From contig JBCBUC010000021.1 in NCBI GenBank assembly GCA_039818345.1, positions 1 to 64,000 of the forward strand: a stretch of 64,000 nt of DNA, given 5' to 3'. The notes below the pieces were generated by a model that was given only the letters and a program-made list of their open reading frames with translations, searched no databases and was not told the origin of the DNA. Every line of letters begins with the position of its first letter. The first letter of the stretch is position 1. The translations under genes and the position numbers were made by a program. Source of the DNA: Parvularcula sp039818345 (GTDB lineage Bacteria; Pseudomonadota; Alphaproteobacteria; Caulobacterales; Parvularculaceae). This document shows positions 42,996 through 51,553 of the stretch, piece by piece.

Positions 42996-43435
42996 CAACG
43001 CGGCCGCGGTTTCATCTCGCCTTTCCCGTGGATGATCTAGAAGCGGCACGATCTTTCTATAGCGACATCCTTCAGTGCCCGGAGGGGCGCGAAGCCAAAG
43101 GGCAATGGATCGATTTTGATTTCTACGGCCATCAAATCGTCACCCATTTGTCACCGGGCGACTGTGCTCAAAGCAAGGCCAATGCTGTTGACGGTCACGA
43201 TGTGCCCGCCCGTCACTTTGGACTGATCCTTGATTGGCGGGATTGGGAGCTTTTGCGTGATCGGCTGAAGGCCGCCTCTGTCCCTTTTATCATCGAACCC
43301 TATATCCGGTTCGAAGGCAGAACTGGTGAGCAGGCAACAATGTTCGTGCGCGACCCTGCGGGCAATGCTCTGGAATTCAAAGCGTTCCGGGATGAAGCCA
43401 TGATCTTTGCCAAAACGCTGACGGAGGATGAGTGA
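42992..43435 (+). CDS. VOC (glyoxalase/dioxygenase superfamily) protein
   Basis: A 147-residue vicinal-oxygen-chelate fold protein. Two beta-alpha-beta modules are visible: FHLAFPVDDLEAARSFYSDIL (metal His near residue 7) and FGLILDWRDWELLRD, ending with FVRDPAGNALEFKAF (metal Glu near 131). Small-molecule dioxygenase, isomerase or resistance functions are all possible. GTG 42992 overlaps the merC-like stop; the longer frame is antisense to nothing but lacks the family pattern. Confidence 0.88.
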   Translation: MTTRPRFHLAFPVDDLEAARSFYSDILQCPEGREAKGQWIDFDFYGHQIVTHLSPGDCAQSKANAVDGHDVPARHFGLILDWRDWELLRDRLKAASVPFIIEPYIRFEGRTGEQATMFVRDPAGNALEFKAFRDEAMIFAKTLTEDE

Positions 43436-43710
43436 TGGATATTCAGCGCCAGGAGGACGATAGCAAAGGCCGCTATCACGTTACCGTTGATGGGCACACA
43501 GCGGAAATGACCTATTCTCGCGCAGGCGAGAGCATGATCATCATCGATCACACGGGCGTGCCTGATGCCTTGCGCGGGAAGGGCGTCGGTGTCGCGCTGG
43601 TCAAGCGGGGCGTTGAGGATGCGCGGGCTGAGGGCCGAAAGATCTTGCCGCTTTGTCCCTATGCCAAGGCGCAAATCGAAAAGCATCCTGAGTGGCAGGA
43701 CGTGCTTTAA
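43435..43710 (+). CDS. YjdJ-type GNAT N-acetyltransferase
   Basis: A 91-residue mini-GNAT. DHTGVPDALRGKGVGVALVKRGVEDARAEGRKILPLCPYAKAQ-like order (about 38-80) contains the acetyl-CoA P-loop RGKGVG and the CPY motif typical of this short class, which is longer versions trimmed to the core fold. ATG 43435 shares one base with the upstream stop. It is the third gene of a run that starts with the MerC-like gene. Confidence 0.9.
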   Translation: MDIQRQEDDSKGRYHVTVDGHTAEMTYSRAGESMIIIDHTGVPDALRGKGVGVALVKRGVEDARAEGRKILPLCPYAKAQIEKHPEWQDVL

Positions 43711-43712
43711 CG

Positions 43713-44396
43713 TCAGTAGACTTTCATAATTTGATCGAGCGGTTTTTTCCTCAAAGCATGTTCAGGAACCGTTGCGACGTCTGATGCGTGGCCCACGACA
43801 ATGATCATCATAGGTTTCTCCGTTGCCGGGCGGCCAAGCTCGTCATTGAGAAACTTCATCGGGTTGGGTGTGTGGGTCAGCGTCGCAAGCCCGGCTTGAT
43901 GCAGAGCACAAAGAAGAAACCCGCAAGCCAGGCCAACACTCTCGGTGACATAATAGTTCTTCTTGTCATCACCTTCATCAACACCGCCGCGCTTTTGCGC
44001 AAAGGGGACAATCAAGAAAGGTGCTGTCTCCAAAAAAGGTTTTGCCGCATCCGTGCCAATTGGCGCGAGGGCGTCGAGCCATTCTTGCCCTGCCTTGCCG
44101 CCGTAAAAGGCGCGCTCTTCTTCTTCAGCGGCTTCGCGGATCCGCCGTTTGACAGCGCGGCTCTCCACCACGGCAAAAAACCAGGGCTGGTGGTTGGCGC
44201 CCGATGGTGCGAGCCCCGCTGCCGCGATTGCGTGTTCGATCGCTTCGCGCGGCACGGGCCGATCGGAGAAATCGCGGATCGTATGGCGGTTCCGCATTCT
44301 ATCCTTAAAGGCCGCGGCCGCCGCAACACTTTGGTCGTCGGTCAGCGGCTCTGGCCCGCCGACCTCTCTTAACAGTCTGTGCTTCTCGTCGCTCAT
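43713..44396 (-). CDS. nitroreductase family protein
   Basis: A 227-residue FMN oxidoreductase. RHTIRDFSDRPVPREAIEHAI (about 37-57) is the FMN-binding start, followed by LAPSGANHQPWFFAVV, and VGLACGFLLCALHQAGLATLTHTP (about 157-180) near the second flavin site. The substrate may be quinones, nitro compounds or iodotyrosine-like molecules; BluB-like cobalamin functions are less likely at this length. Convergent with the GNAT gene and divergent from ftsZ. Confidence 0.9.
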   Translation of the reverse strand: MSDEKHRLLREVGGPEPLTDDQSVAAAAAFKDRMRNRHTIRDFSDRPVPREAIEHAIAAAGLAPSGANHQPWFFAVVESRAVKRRIREAAEEEERAFYGGKAGQEWLDALAPIGTDAAKPFLETAPFLIVPFAQKRGGVDEGDDKKNYYVTESVGLACGFLLCALHQAGLATLTHTPNPMKFLNDELGRPATEKPMMIIVVGHASDVATVPEHALRKKPLDQIMKVY

Positions 44397-44541
44397 AGGC
44401 CCTCATCCTCGGGCCATGCGGTGATGGTCAAGAGTTTCACCCAAGATGCAGAAACAGACCCCGATGTTAACGACCTGATAACCGTCCTCACCGATCCTTT
44501 AACCACGCGCCGCTTCGTCCATTTCTAGGGAACTTTTTCTT

Positions 44542-45933
44542 ATGCCGCTCAATCTTTCTGTTCCGACCTCGGCAGAGCTGAAACCAAAGATCGTGGTGAT
44601 CGGCGTCGGGGGCGCTGGCGGCAATGCGGTCAACAACATGATCGAAAGCGAGCTGGATGGCGTGACCTTCGTCTGCGCCAACACGGACGCGCAGGCGGTT
44701 GGCCTCTCGAAGGCAGAGCAAAAGATTCAACTGGGGACCGGCGTGACGCAAGGCCTCGGCGCGGGTTCTCGGCCACAGATTGGTGAAGCGGCGGCGGAAG
44801 AAAGCCTTGATGAGGTCATGGCCGCGCTTGACGGGGCCAATATGCTGTTTATCACCGCTGGTATGGGCGGCGGCACAGGCACAGGTGCTGCGCCTGTGAT
44901 TGCCAAGGCAGCACGCGATCTTGGTATCTTGACCGTCGGTGTGGTGACCAAACCATTTGCTTTTGAAGGCCAGCGCCGGATGCGCATTGCTGACGAAGGC
45001 ATTGATGAGCTTTCCCGCCATGTCGACACGCTGCTGATCATTCCCAACCAGAATCTTTTCCGCTTGGCGGATGAAAACACGACCTTCGCTGATGCCTTTG
45101 GCATGGCTGACCGCGTGCTTTACTCTGGTGTCCGCGGGATCACCGATCTGATGATCGTTCCTGGTCACATCAATCTTGACTTTGCAGACGTCCGCACGGT
45201 GATGAGTGAGATGGGCAAAGCGATGATGGGTACTGGCGAATGCCAGGGCGACAACCGCGCGTCTGAAGCAGCTGCCGCCGCGATCTCCAACCCGCTGCTT
45301 GATGAAATGTCGCTTAAGGGTGCCAAGGGTGTGCTGATCAACATCACCGGCGGGCTCGACATGAAACTGTTCGAAGTCGATGAGGCAGCGAATGCGATCC
45401 GCTCAGAGGTTGATCCGGAGGCTAACATCATCGTCGGCTCCACCTTTGACCAAAGCCTCGAAGGCACGATCCGGGTGTCGGTCGTTGCGACAGGCATCGA
45501 CGGCGCCGACGAGCGCATCGTTGCGCCGCGCCCACAAACGGTTAAGACGGCTGCGGCCCAGGCCGTGCAGCGTCCGCAAACCGTGCCAGCTCATCCGGTT
45601 CCTGCAACGCCGCCCGAAGCTGAACCGCTGGTCGCTGCGCTGACGCCTGATATGGATGCCAATCCGGTGGGAGACGTTCATGAGCGTATCCGCCGTATGC
45701 TGACCGAAGATCCGGTGCCAGCGCGTGAGGAGCTGAGAAAATCAAATCGTGGCCGCGCGAACCCGTTCCGCGGTAAGCCTGTCTCGACGCTCGAGACCGC
45801 CATGGGTCTGTTGCGCGATACGCTGAAGCCGAACAGATCTGAGGAGCTAACCCGCCGCGCGCCGTCGGCCAAACCGCTGACCGACGATGACGACGAGGTC
45901 GAAGTTCCAGCCTTTCTGCGTCGGCAGAACTAA
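44542..45933 (+). CDS. ftsZ: cell division protein FtsZ
   Basis: Tubulin-like GTPase that forms the division ring. GTP-binding motifs are GVGGAGGNAV (21-30) and GGGTGTG (109-115), the T7 loop is NLDFADV (211-217), and the last residues VPAFLRRQN form the conserved C-terminal peptide for FtsA and other partners, after a long variable linker (about 320-450). At 463 residues it is a full protein. It is not in a dcw cluster: no ftsA or ftsQ flanks it, only nitroreductase and rpiA. Whether the genome has a second copy cannot be seen. Confidence 0.97.
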   Translation: MPLNLSVPTSAELKPKIVVIGVGGAGGNAVNNMIESELDGVTFVCANTDAQAVGLSKAEQKIQLGTGVTQGLGAGSRPQIGEAAAEESLDEVMAALDGANMLFITAGMGGGTGTGAAPVIAKAARDLGILTVGVVTKPFAFEGQRRMRIADEGIDELSRHVDTLLIIPNQNLFRLADENTTFADAFGMADRVLYSGVRGITDLMIVPGHINLDFADVRTVMSEMGKAMMGTGECQGDNRASEAAAAAISNPLLDEMSLKGAKGVLINITGGLDMKLFEVDEAANAIRSEVDPEANIIVGSTFDQSLEGTIRVSVVATGIDGADERIVAPRPQTVKTAAAQAVQRPQTVPAHPVPATPPEAEPLVAALTPDMDANPVGDVHERIRRMLTEDPVPAREELRKSNRGRANPFRGKPVSTLETAMGLLRDTLKPNRSEELTRRAPSAKPLTDDDDEVEVPAFLRRQN

Positions 45934-45995
45934 AAGGTCTTGGTCAAGACCGCAGTGGTGACCTGAAGGGCGACCGCCGCTAATGGCTGGCGCCT

Positions 45996-46685
45996 ATGTC
46001 TGATCTTGCAAAACGTCTTTCCGCTGAAGCTGCCCTTGATCTGGTCGAGGACGGCATGGTCATGGGTCTCGGGACTGGATCCACCGCCAACTTTTTCCTT
46101 CAGGGATTAGGGCAGAAAATTCGCGCGGGTATGGACCTTCGCGGTGTGCCAACGTCCAAGGCTTCAGAGGCCCTCGCGATCGAACATGGCGTCACCATCA
46201 TCACCCCAGATGAAACAACGGTGATCGATCTGGATGTCGACGGCGCCGATGAGATCACACCGGATGGGGCAATCATCAAAGGTGGAGGCGGCGCACTGTT
46301 ACGCGAGAAGATCGTTGCGCGCGCGGCCAACCAATTCGTTGTCATCGCGGACGCGTCCAAACGAGTGAAGACGCTTGGCGCCTTTCCGCTTCCCGTCGAG
46401 ATTGAGACCTTCGCTGCCTCACTTACGATCCGCGCCATCCGTGAAGTCCTTACAGAAAATGGTTTTTCTGAGGCGAAGCTGACCCTGCGCCCCGGTAAAG
46501 AGGGCGGTTTTTTCGTGTCGGATGGCGGAAACCTGGTGGTCGATCTTGCCCTTGAACGCATTCACGACCCTGAGGCGCTCGACCAGGCGTTGACGATGTT
46601 GCCCGGTGTTGTGACCACAGGGCTTTTTCTTGGCCTCAATCCAAAGCAGTTGCTCGCTTCTGAGGATGGTCTGATCGATAAGTGA
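45996..46685 (+). CDS. rpiA: ribose-5-phosphate isomerase A
   Basis: Interconverts ribose-5-phosphate and ribulose-5-phosphate in the pentose phosphate path. Of standard length (229). GLGTGSTA (about 24-31) binds phosphate, DVDGADEI (about 79-86) holds the catalytic Asp, and KGGGGALLREK (about 93-103) the catalytic Glu and Lys. It stands between ftsZ and the glutathione reductase gene and may share a transcript with the latter. Confidence 0.96.
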   Translation: MSDLAKRLSAEAALDLVEDGMVMGLGTGSTANFFLQGLGQKIRAGMDLRGVPTSKASEALAIEHGVTIITPDETTVIDLDVDGADEITPDGAIIKGGGGALLREKIVARAANQFVVIADASKRVKTLGAFPLPVEIETFAASLTIRAIREVLTENGFSEAKLTLRPGKEGGFFVSDGGNLVVDLALERIHDPEALDQALTMLPGVVTTGLFLGLNPKQLLASEDGLIDK

Positions 46686-46773
46686 GCGCGTCTTTTGACA
46701 TCAGCCGCTTGAAGTTGCGCAGCCATTGGCCAACTCTACTCCTCTCCAACCCTCAAAAGGGGCAAAGCTTGAT

Positions 46774-48138
46774 ATGTCTTACGATTACGATCTCTTCGTT
46801 ATTGGCGCTGGATCTGGCGGGGTGCGGGCTGCACGCTTAGCCGCCCAGGCGGGGTTCAAGGTGGCTTGCGCGGAAGAGAGCAAGCCCGGCGGGACGTGCG
46901 TGGTTCGCGGCTGCGTGCCTAAGAAATTCTTCGTCTACGCCTCAGAGTTCGGTCATGCGATGGAGAACGCCAAAGGGTATGGCTGGTCCTTCCCCGAAGC
47001 GCCCGAGCATGATTGGGCGACCCTGCGAGACAACGTGCAGACCGAGGTTAATCGCCTTTCGTCGATCTACACCAACATCCTTGAGAACAACGGCGTTGAT
47101 CACTTTAAAAGCCGTGCCGTTTTGGCTGATGCGCACACGATCCATATCGTTGACGAGGATCGCCAGGTCACGGCGGAGAAAATTCTGATCGCCACCGGTG
47201 GTCGTCCGGTGCGGGACGAAAGCGTGCCCGGCCACGAGCATGGCATCGTCTCTGATGATGCTTTTCATTTGCCCGAACTCCCCAAGCGAGCAGTCGTTGC
47301 GGGCGGCGGCTATATTGCGCTGGAGTTTGCTTATATTCTTGCTGGCCTGGGCGTGGATGTCACCTTGGTTTATCGGGGTGAGCGTGTGTTGCGGGGGTTT
47401 GAGCCTGACCTTGCTGACTATGTTGAAAGCAACATGGAGCGTGCGGGGATTACCTATGTCAATAATACAGTCTTTACAAAGATAGAAAAGACAGAAACGT
47501 CCACGAACGTGCATCTCCTGAACGGCGACGTCCTATCCACCGATTTGGTGTTTTGGGCGATCGGCCGAACGCCCAACACGCGCGGTTTGGGCATGGAACG
47601 GACGGGGGTCGAAACTGACCGCACGGGCGCGATCATTGTCAACGAAGATAGCCAAAGCTCCGTACCCAATATTTTTGCCGTCGGAGATGTCACCAACCGG
47701 GTAAACCTGACACCTGTTGCGATCCGCGAGGCAGCCGCCTTTGTTGATACCCAGTTTAAGAACAATCCTCGCCGGATGGATTATGATGCCATCCCCAAGG
47801 CCGTGTTTACCCAGCCGCCTGTCGCAACGGTTGGTCATACGGCTGAAGAAGCGCGGGCCGCCGGCTATAGTGTTGATGTCTATAAGGCAGACTTCCGTGC
47901 GATGAAGAATATCCTCGCGCAAAATCCTGAGCGGGTGATCATGAAGCTCGTGGTCTGTCAGAAAACAGATCAAGTGCTTGGCTGTCACATGGCCGGCGAC
48001 GAGACGCCGGAGATTATCCAGGCGATCGCGATTGCGGTGAAAGCAGGGGTGACCAAGGCGGAGTTTGACGCCACCTGCGCGCTTCACCCGTCTGTGGCAG
48101 AAGAGATCGTCACGATGACCACGAAGGTGGAGAACTGA
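46774..48138 (+). CDS. gor: glutathione-disulfide reductase
   Basis: FAD- and NADPH-dependent reductase of 454 residues. FVIGAGSGGVRAAR (FAD fold, about 8-21), redox motif GGTCVVRGCVPKK (about 40-52) with both cysteines, GGGYIALEFA (NADPH fold), and the ending CALHPSVAEE with the catalytic HPSxAEE. ATG 46774 is in the right place for the family; the TTG at 46726 gives an extra 16 residues. It provides reduced glutathione in the cytosol, and the pentose phosphate gene upstream makes the NADPH. Confidence 0.95.
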   Translation: MSYDYDLFVIGAGSGGVRAARLAAQAGFKVACAEESKPGGTCVVRGCVPKKFFVYASEFGHAMENAKGYGWSFPEAPEHDWATLRDNVQTEVNRLSSIYTNILENNGVDHFKSRAVLADAHTIHIVDEDRQVTAEKILIATGGRPVRDESVPGHEHGIVSDDAFHLPELPKRAVVAGGGYIALEFAYILAGLGVDVTLVYRGERVLRGFEPDLADYVESNMERAGITYVNNTVFTKIEKTETSTNVHLLNGDVLSTDLVFWAIGRTPNTRGLGMERTGVETDRTGAIIVNEDSQSSVPNIFAVGDVTNRVNLTPVAIREAAAFVDTQFKNNPRRMDYDAIPKAVFTQPPVATVGHTAEEARAAGYSVDVYKADFRAMKNILAQNPERVIMKLVVCQKTDQVLGCHMAGDETPEIIQAIAIAVKAGVTKAEFDATCALHPSVAEEIVTMTTKVEN

Positions 48139-48140
48139 TT

Positions 48141-48392
48141 GTGGCACAAAGACAACGGCAACGCATGTCACGACCTGTGCTGATGATCCTTTATCTTGGA
48201 TCGATGATTGTGGCATTGCTTGGCGCGGCGTTGCTTTATGTCGTTGTCAGTTTTGCGGGTGCTCTTACGCCTTCACACGTGGCGTTTCCATTGATTTGGT
48301 ACATCAGTTTCGCCCCCTTCGTGATCTTTGGTTTCGTTATGATTTTTGCACCGACCTTGGTGTATCTTTTGGAACGAAGCGACCGACGATAA
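48141..48392 (+). CDS. small membrane protein between gor and trkA
   Basis: An 83-residue protein with two membrane helices (about 13-40 and 50-75) and basic ends; GTG 48141 start, two bases after gor. Unknown family. The next gene, trkA, is 12 bases downstream, so it may belong to that transcript. No function proposed. Confidence 0.62.
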   Translation: MAQRQRQRMSRPVLMILYLGSMIVALLGAALLYVVVSFAGALTPSHVAFPLIWYISFAPFVIFGFVMIFAPTLVYLLERSDRR

Positions 48393-48404
48393 AGCGGGCC
48401 CATT

Positions 48405-49778
48405 ATGCGTGTGATCATTTGCGGTGCTGGCCGCGTCGGAACGGGGATTGCGGAGCGCCTCGCAGACGAAGACGCCAATGTGACGGTCATTGATCGCTCG
48501 CCGGAGCTCATCCGGTCGATCACGGAGCGTCTTGATGTCCGCGGTGTGGTCGGATCAGGCTCGTTTCCTGACGTCTTGATGGAGGCCGGCGGTCAAGAGG
48601 CAGACATGCTGATTGCCGTGACCTATTCCGACGAAGTCAATATTGTGGCCTGTCAGATCGCGCATTCGGTCTTTAACGTCCCAACGAAGATCGCGCGTAT
48701 CCGTGCACGGTCTTACCTCGAAACGCGTTACGCTGACGTCTTTAGCCGCGAGAATATCCCCATTGATGTGATCATTTCGCCAGAGCGCGAAGTGGCGGCG
48801 GCGGTGCTTCAGCGGCTCACCACTCCCGCTGCCTTTGATGTGAAGAGCTTTGCCGATGACCGGGTGTGGGCGGTCGGCCTACGCCTTCGCGAGGACAGCC
48901 CGATCTTGGAGACGCCGCTTCGGCAGGTGAGGGAGTTGTTCCCCGATCTCAACATCACCATTCTCGGCGTACATCGAGAAGAGAGTTTCTTCCGTGCGGG
49001 GCCTGATGATCAATTAGAAGCCGGTGACGAGGTCTTTTTCGTGGCCGACCGGACACGGATTAAACGCGCGATCGACATCATGGCTGAACAGCAGAGCCAG
49101 GCACGCCGCATTGTTCTGGTGGGCGGCGGCAACATTGGTCTTGATGTCGCAAGGGAGCTTGAAAGCCTCGGTCAGGTGAAGATCCGGCTCGTCGAAGCAA
49201 AAGAAGAGCGGGCGTCTTTTGTGGCAGAGCGCCTCGACCGAACCATTGTGCTGCATGGCTCTGGTCTCGATCAAGATATCCTTCTCGAAGCTGGCATCGC
49301 CGAGGCAGAGGCCATTGTGGCTTTGACCGACAGTGATCAGATCAATCTTCTGTCCGGTGTTATCGGGAAGCGAAGCGGTGCGCGCCGGGCGATGATCCTC
49401 ACCAATGAGCCTGAATATGGAGCGCTTAGCCAAGCGGTCGGCATTGATCGGTTTATCGATCCCCGTGCGACCACGATCTCAACGATCCTCCAGCATGTCA
49501 GGCGGGGGCGGATCAAATCGGTTTACACGATCCTTGGCGGTGAGGCAGAGATCGTCGATGCCGTCGCGCTAGAGACTTCTAGTCTGGTCGGCACACCCCT
49601 TGGAAAAGCGAGCCTACCCGTAGGTATCACGCTCGGCGCTATCGTACGCGGCGCTGAGGTGATCTTACCCAACAAAGAGACGGTGGTGGAAGCGGGCGAT
49701 CGGGTGGTCTTGTTGGCGATGCGGGACGCTGTGCGCGAGGTCGAGAAAATGTTCCGCGTCGGTATCAATTACTTCTAA
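48405..49778 (+). CDS. trkA: Trk potassium uptake regulator TrkA
   Basis: Peripheral cytosolic subunit that gates TrkH by binding NAD(H) or ATP. Two repeated halves: RCK-N starting VIICGAGRVGTGIAERL (residue 3) and again VLVGGGNIGLDVARELE near 233, each followed by an RCK-C part (about 145-225 and 372-455). The length of 457 is right. trkH follows 28 bases later. In many alphaproteobacteria this gene stands beside hfq and hflX, as here. Confidence 0.96.
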   Translation: MRVIICGAGRVGTGIAERLADEDANVTVIDRSPELIRSITERLDVRGVVGSGSFPDVLMEAGGQEADMLIAVTYSDEVNIVACQIAHSVFNVPTKIARIRARSYLETRYADVFSRENIPIDVIISPEREVAAAVLQRLTTPAAFDVKSFADDRVWAVGLRLREDSPILETPLRQVRELFPDLNITILGVHREESFFRAGPDDQLEAGDEVFFVADRTRIKRAIDIMAEQQSQARRIVLVGGGNIGLDVARELESLGQVKIRLVEAKEERASFVAERLDRTIVLHGSGLDQDILLEAGIAEAEAIVALTDSDQINLLSGVIGKRSGARRAMILTNEPEYGALSQAVGIDRFIDPRATTISTILQHVRRGRIKSVYTILGGEAEIVDAVALETSSLVGTPLGKASLPVGITLGAIVRGAEVILPNKETVVEAGDRVVLLAMRDAVREVEKMFRVGINYF

Positions 49779-49806
49779 GGCGTCGGGGTCGAAGGGGCGA
49801 TATTCC

Positions 49807-51219
49807 ATGTCCTACCAGCCGGTTTTGCAGTTTGTCGCTTTCGCGCTTTTCTCAATGGCAGCAGCCTGTGTTGTGCCTCTGCTTCTGGCCTTGAGCGGTG
49901 GCAGCACTGCGGCGCCCTTTGCTGTGGGTTTAGCGCTCAGCGCTTTTTTGGGCGGTCTCGTCTATATTATTAGCGCGAGCGTTCGTTCGACCCGGTCCAC
50001 ACGATCGGGTTTTCGCGAACTCATCCTTGCATTGATGATCTTTTGGGCGGTGGTGCCTTTTTTCGCTTCTTTGCCGTTCCTCGCGCAAGGCGCCCGTATC
50101 ACCGATGCATGGTTCGAGGCTGTGTCAGCGCTCACCACCACCGGGGCATGGTTATCGGAGCCCACCGCGCGGGGTTCGACCGGCGGCATGCTCTACCGCG
50201 CGAGCCTTCAATGGTTGGGCGGCTTGGTGAGCTTAGCGACAGCTGCAGCGGTCTTTGTCCGCCCAGAGTTTATTGGCATGCAGCCGCCCATTCCGCCCTT
50301 CGCGCGTGGTCGGCGCGATAGCTATCTTCGCGCTTTTTCTGCCGCGATTGCCGCTTTTGCGCCTGTCTATACCAGCGTCACACTGATGAGTTTTGCTGGC
50401 TTTGTGTTAACAGGGATCAAACCCGCCGCATCGGCAGGCCTTGCGATGTCATTGATGGCGTCTGGTGGGTTCATGCCGATCCCTGGCGGGCTCATGGCGC
50501 TTTCACCAGCAGGTATCACCGTTGCCGTCCTGACGATGATCATCAGTGCAGTGAATTTTGTCGTGATTGCACGACTCGCTTTACAAGGATCATCGCGGCT
50601 GAAATCAGGCCCCGATCCCGAAACCAAAGCTTTTTTGCTTCTTACTTTGCCCCTTGGATTTTTGCTCTGGGTCAGCACCGGGGCAGGGGATTGGGACAAG
50701 ATGCCCGCGCAGATCGTCAATGCGGTCTCGCTTCTGTCGACCAATGGTTTTTTTGTTGGTGAGCGTCCAGGGCTCACACCCGTTCTGGTCACAGCCGTGA
50801 TTGGTGGTGCCGCTGTGTCGACCGCAGGCGGCATTAAGCTCCTTAGGTGGTTGATCACTTTTCGGCGAGCTGGCCAAGAGCTGTGGCGGTTAAGCCATCC
50901 CGGCGGTGTGATTGGGCAAGGGCAACCGTTGATCCAGGAGTTTGGTGTTTGGATCCACACGATCGCCTTCACGATGGTTCTCGCAGCCCTGGTCCTGACC
51001 GTCGCTTTTTTTGGCTATGACCTTGAACTAGCGGCGGCAACAGCGGTGGCCGTGGTCACGAATGCGGGCCCGCTCTTGTTGTTGGTGGAGGGATCCACGG
51101 CCGATTTCGTTCATTTCGCTGAGCCGCTTCGCATTCTCTTGGCGCTGGGCATGATTGCGGGTCGGCTTGAACTGGTGCTGCTGTTTCTCCTGATGGACCG
51201 TAATTTCTGGCGCGGTTAA
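49807..51219 (+). CDS. trkH: potassium transporter TrkH
   Basis: Membrane channel subunit of Trk, 470 residues with about ten to twelve helices. The first selectivity-filter region is ALTTTGAWL (about 107-115) and similar P-loops follow, such as SLMASGGFMPIPGG near 216 and VSLLSTNGFFVG near 306 and TNAGPLLLLVEG near 416. Works with TrkA encoded just upstream. No signal for K-dependent control is visible. Confidence 0.95.
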   Translation: MSYQPVLQFVAFALFSMAAACVVPLLLALSGGSTAAPFAVGLALSAFLGGLVYIISASVRSTRSTRSGFRELILALMIFWAVVPFFASLPFLAQGARITDAWFEAVSALTTTGAWLSEPTARGSTGGMLYRASLQWLGGLVSLATAAAVFVRPEFIGMQPPIPPFARGRRDSYLRAFSAAIAAFAPVYTSVTLMSFAGFVLTGIKPAASAGLAMSLMASGGFMPIPGGLMALSPAGITVAVLTMIISAVNFVVIARLALQGSSRLKSGPDPETKAFLLLTLPLGFLLWVSTGAGDWDKMPAQIVNAVSLLSTNGFFVGERPGLTPVLVTAVIGGAAVSTAGGIKLLRWLITFRRAGQELWRLSHPGGVIGQGQPLIQEFGVWIHTIAFTMVLAALVLTVAFFGYDLELAAATAVAVVTNAGPLLLLVEGSTADFVHFAEPLRILLALGMIAGRLELVLLFLLMDRNFWRG

Positions 51220-51310
51220 GGGATTTACGCACAGGGCCTTCCCTCGAGCGACAAAAAGTTTTACGATATGCTGCATTGCAAAAAATAGCATAAACAGAGA
51301 AGCTCAGGCC

Positions 51311-51553
51311 ATGGATAAGCCTCGCCCACTCCAGGATATTTTCCTCAACGAAATCCGCAAACAGAAAGTCCCGGTGACGGTCTTTTTGGTGAACGGTGTG
51401 AAACTGCAGGGCATCGTCACCTGGTTTGACAGTTTCTGCGTTCTGCTGCGCCGTGACGACCAAACCCAGTTGGTCTATAAACACGCTATTTCGACCATCA
51501 TGCCGCAAGGCCCGGTGGATTTGTCTGAGGAAGCGACCGACGCCGACATCTAG
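51311..51553 (+). CDS. hfq: RNA chaperone Hfq
   Basis: Hexameric RNA-binding protein that helps small RNAs pair with mRNAs. The 80-residue protein has Sm1 (LQDIFLNEIRKQKVPVTVFLVNGVKLQGIVTWFDSF) and Sm2 with the YKHAIST motif (about 55-61); the acidic tail is short. ATG 51311 is preceded by AGAGAAG. Followed by the hflX gene, whose start lies inside hfq. Confidence 0.98.
   Translation: MDKPRPLQDIFLNEIRKQKVPVTVFLVNGVKLQGIVTWFDSFCVLLRRDDQTQLVYKHAISTIMPQGPVDLSEEATDADI

Noticed and set aside
45936..45951. Hairpin GGTCTTG/CAAGACC after ftsZ as terminator
   Set aside because: No T-tract follows on the plus strand and the stem has only seven pairs; too weak to call.
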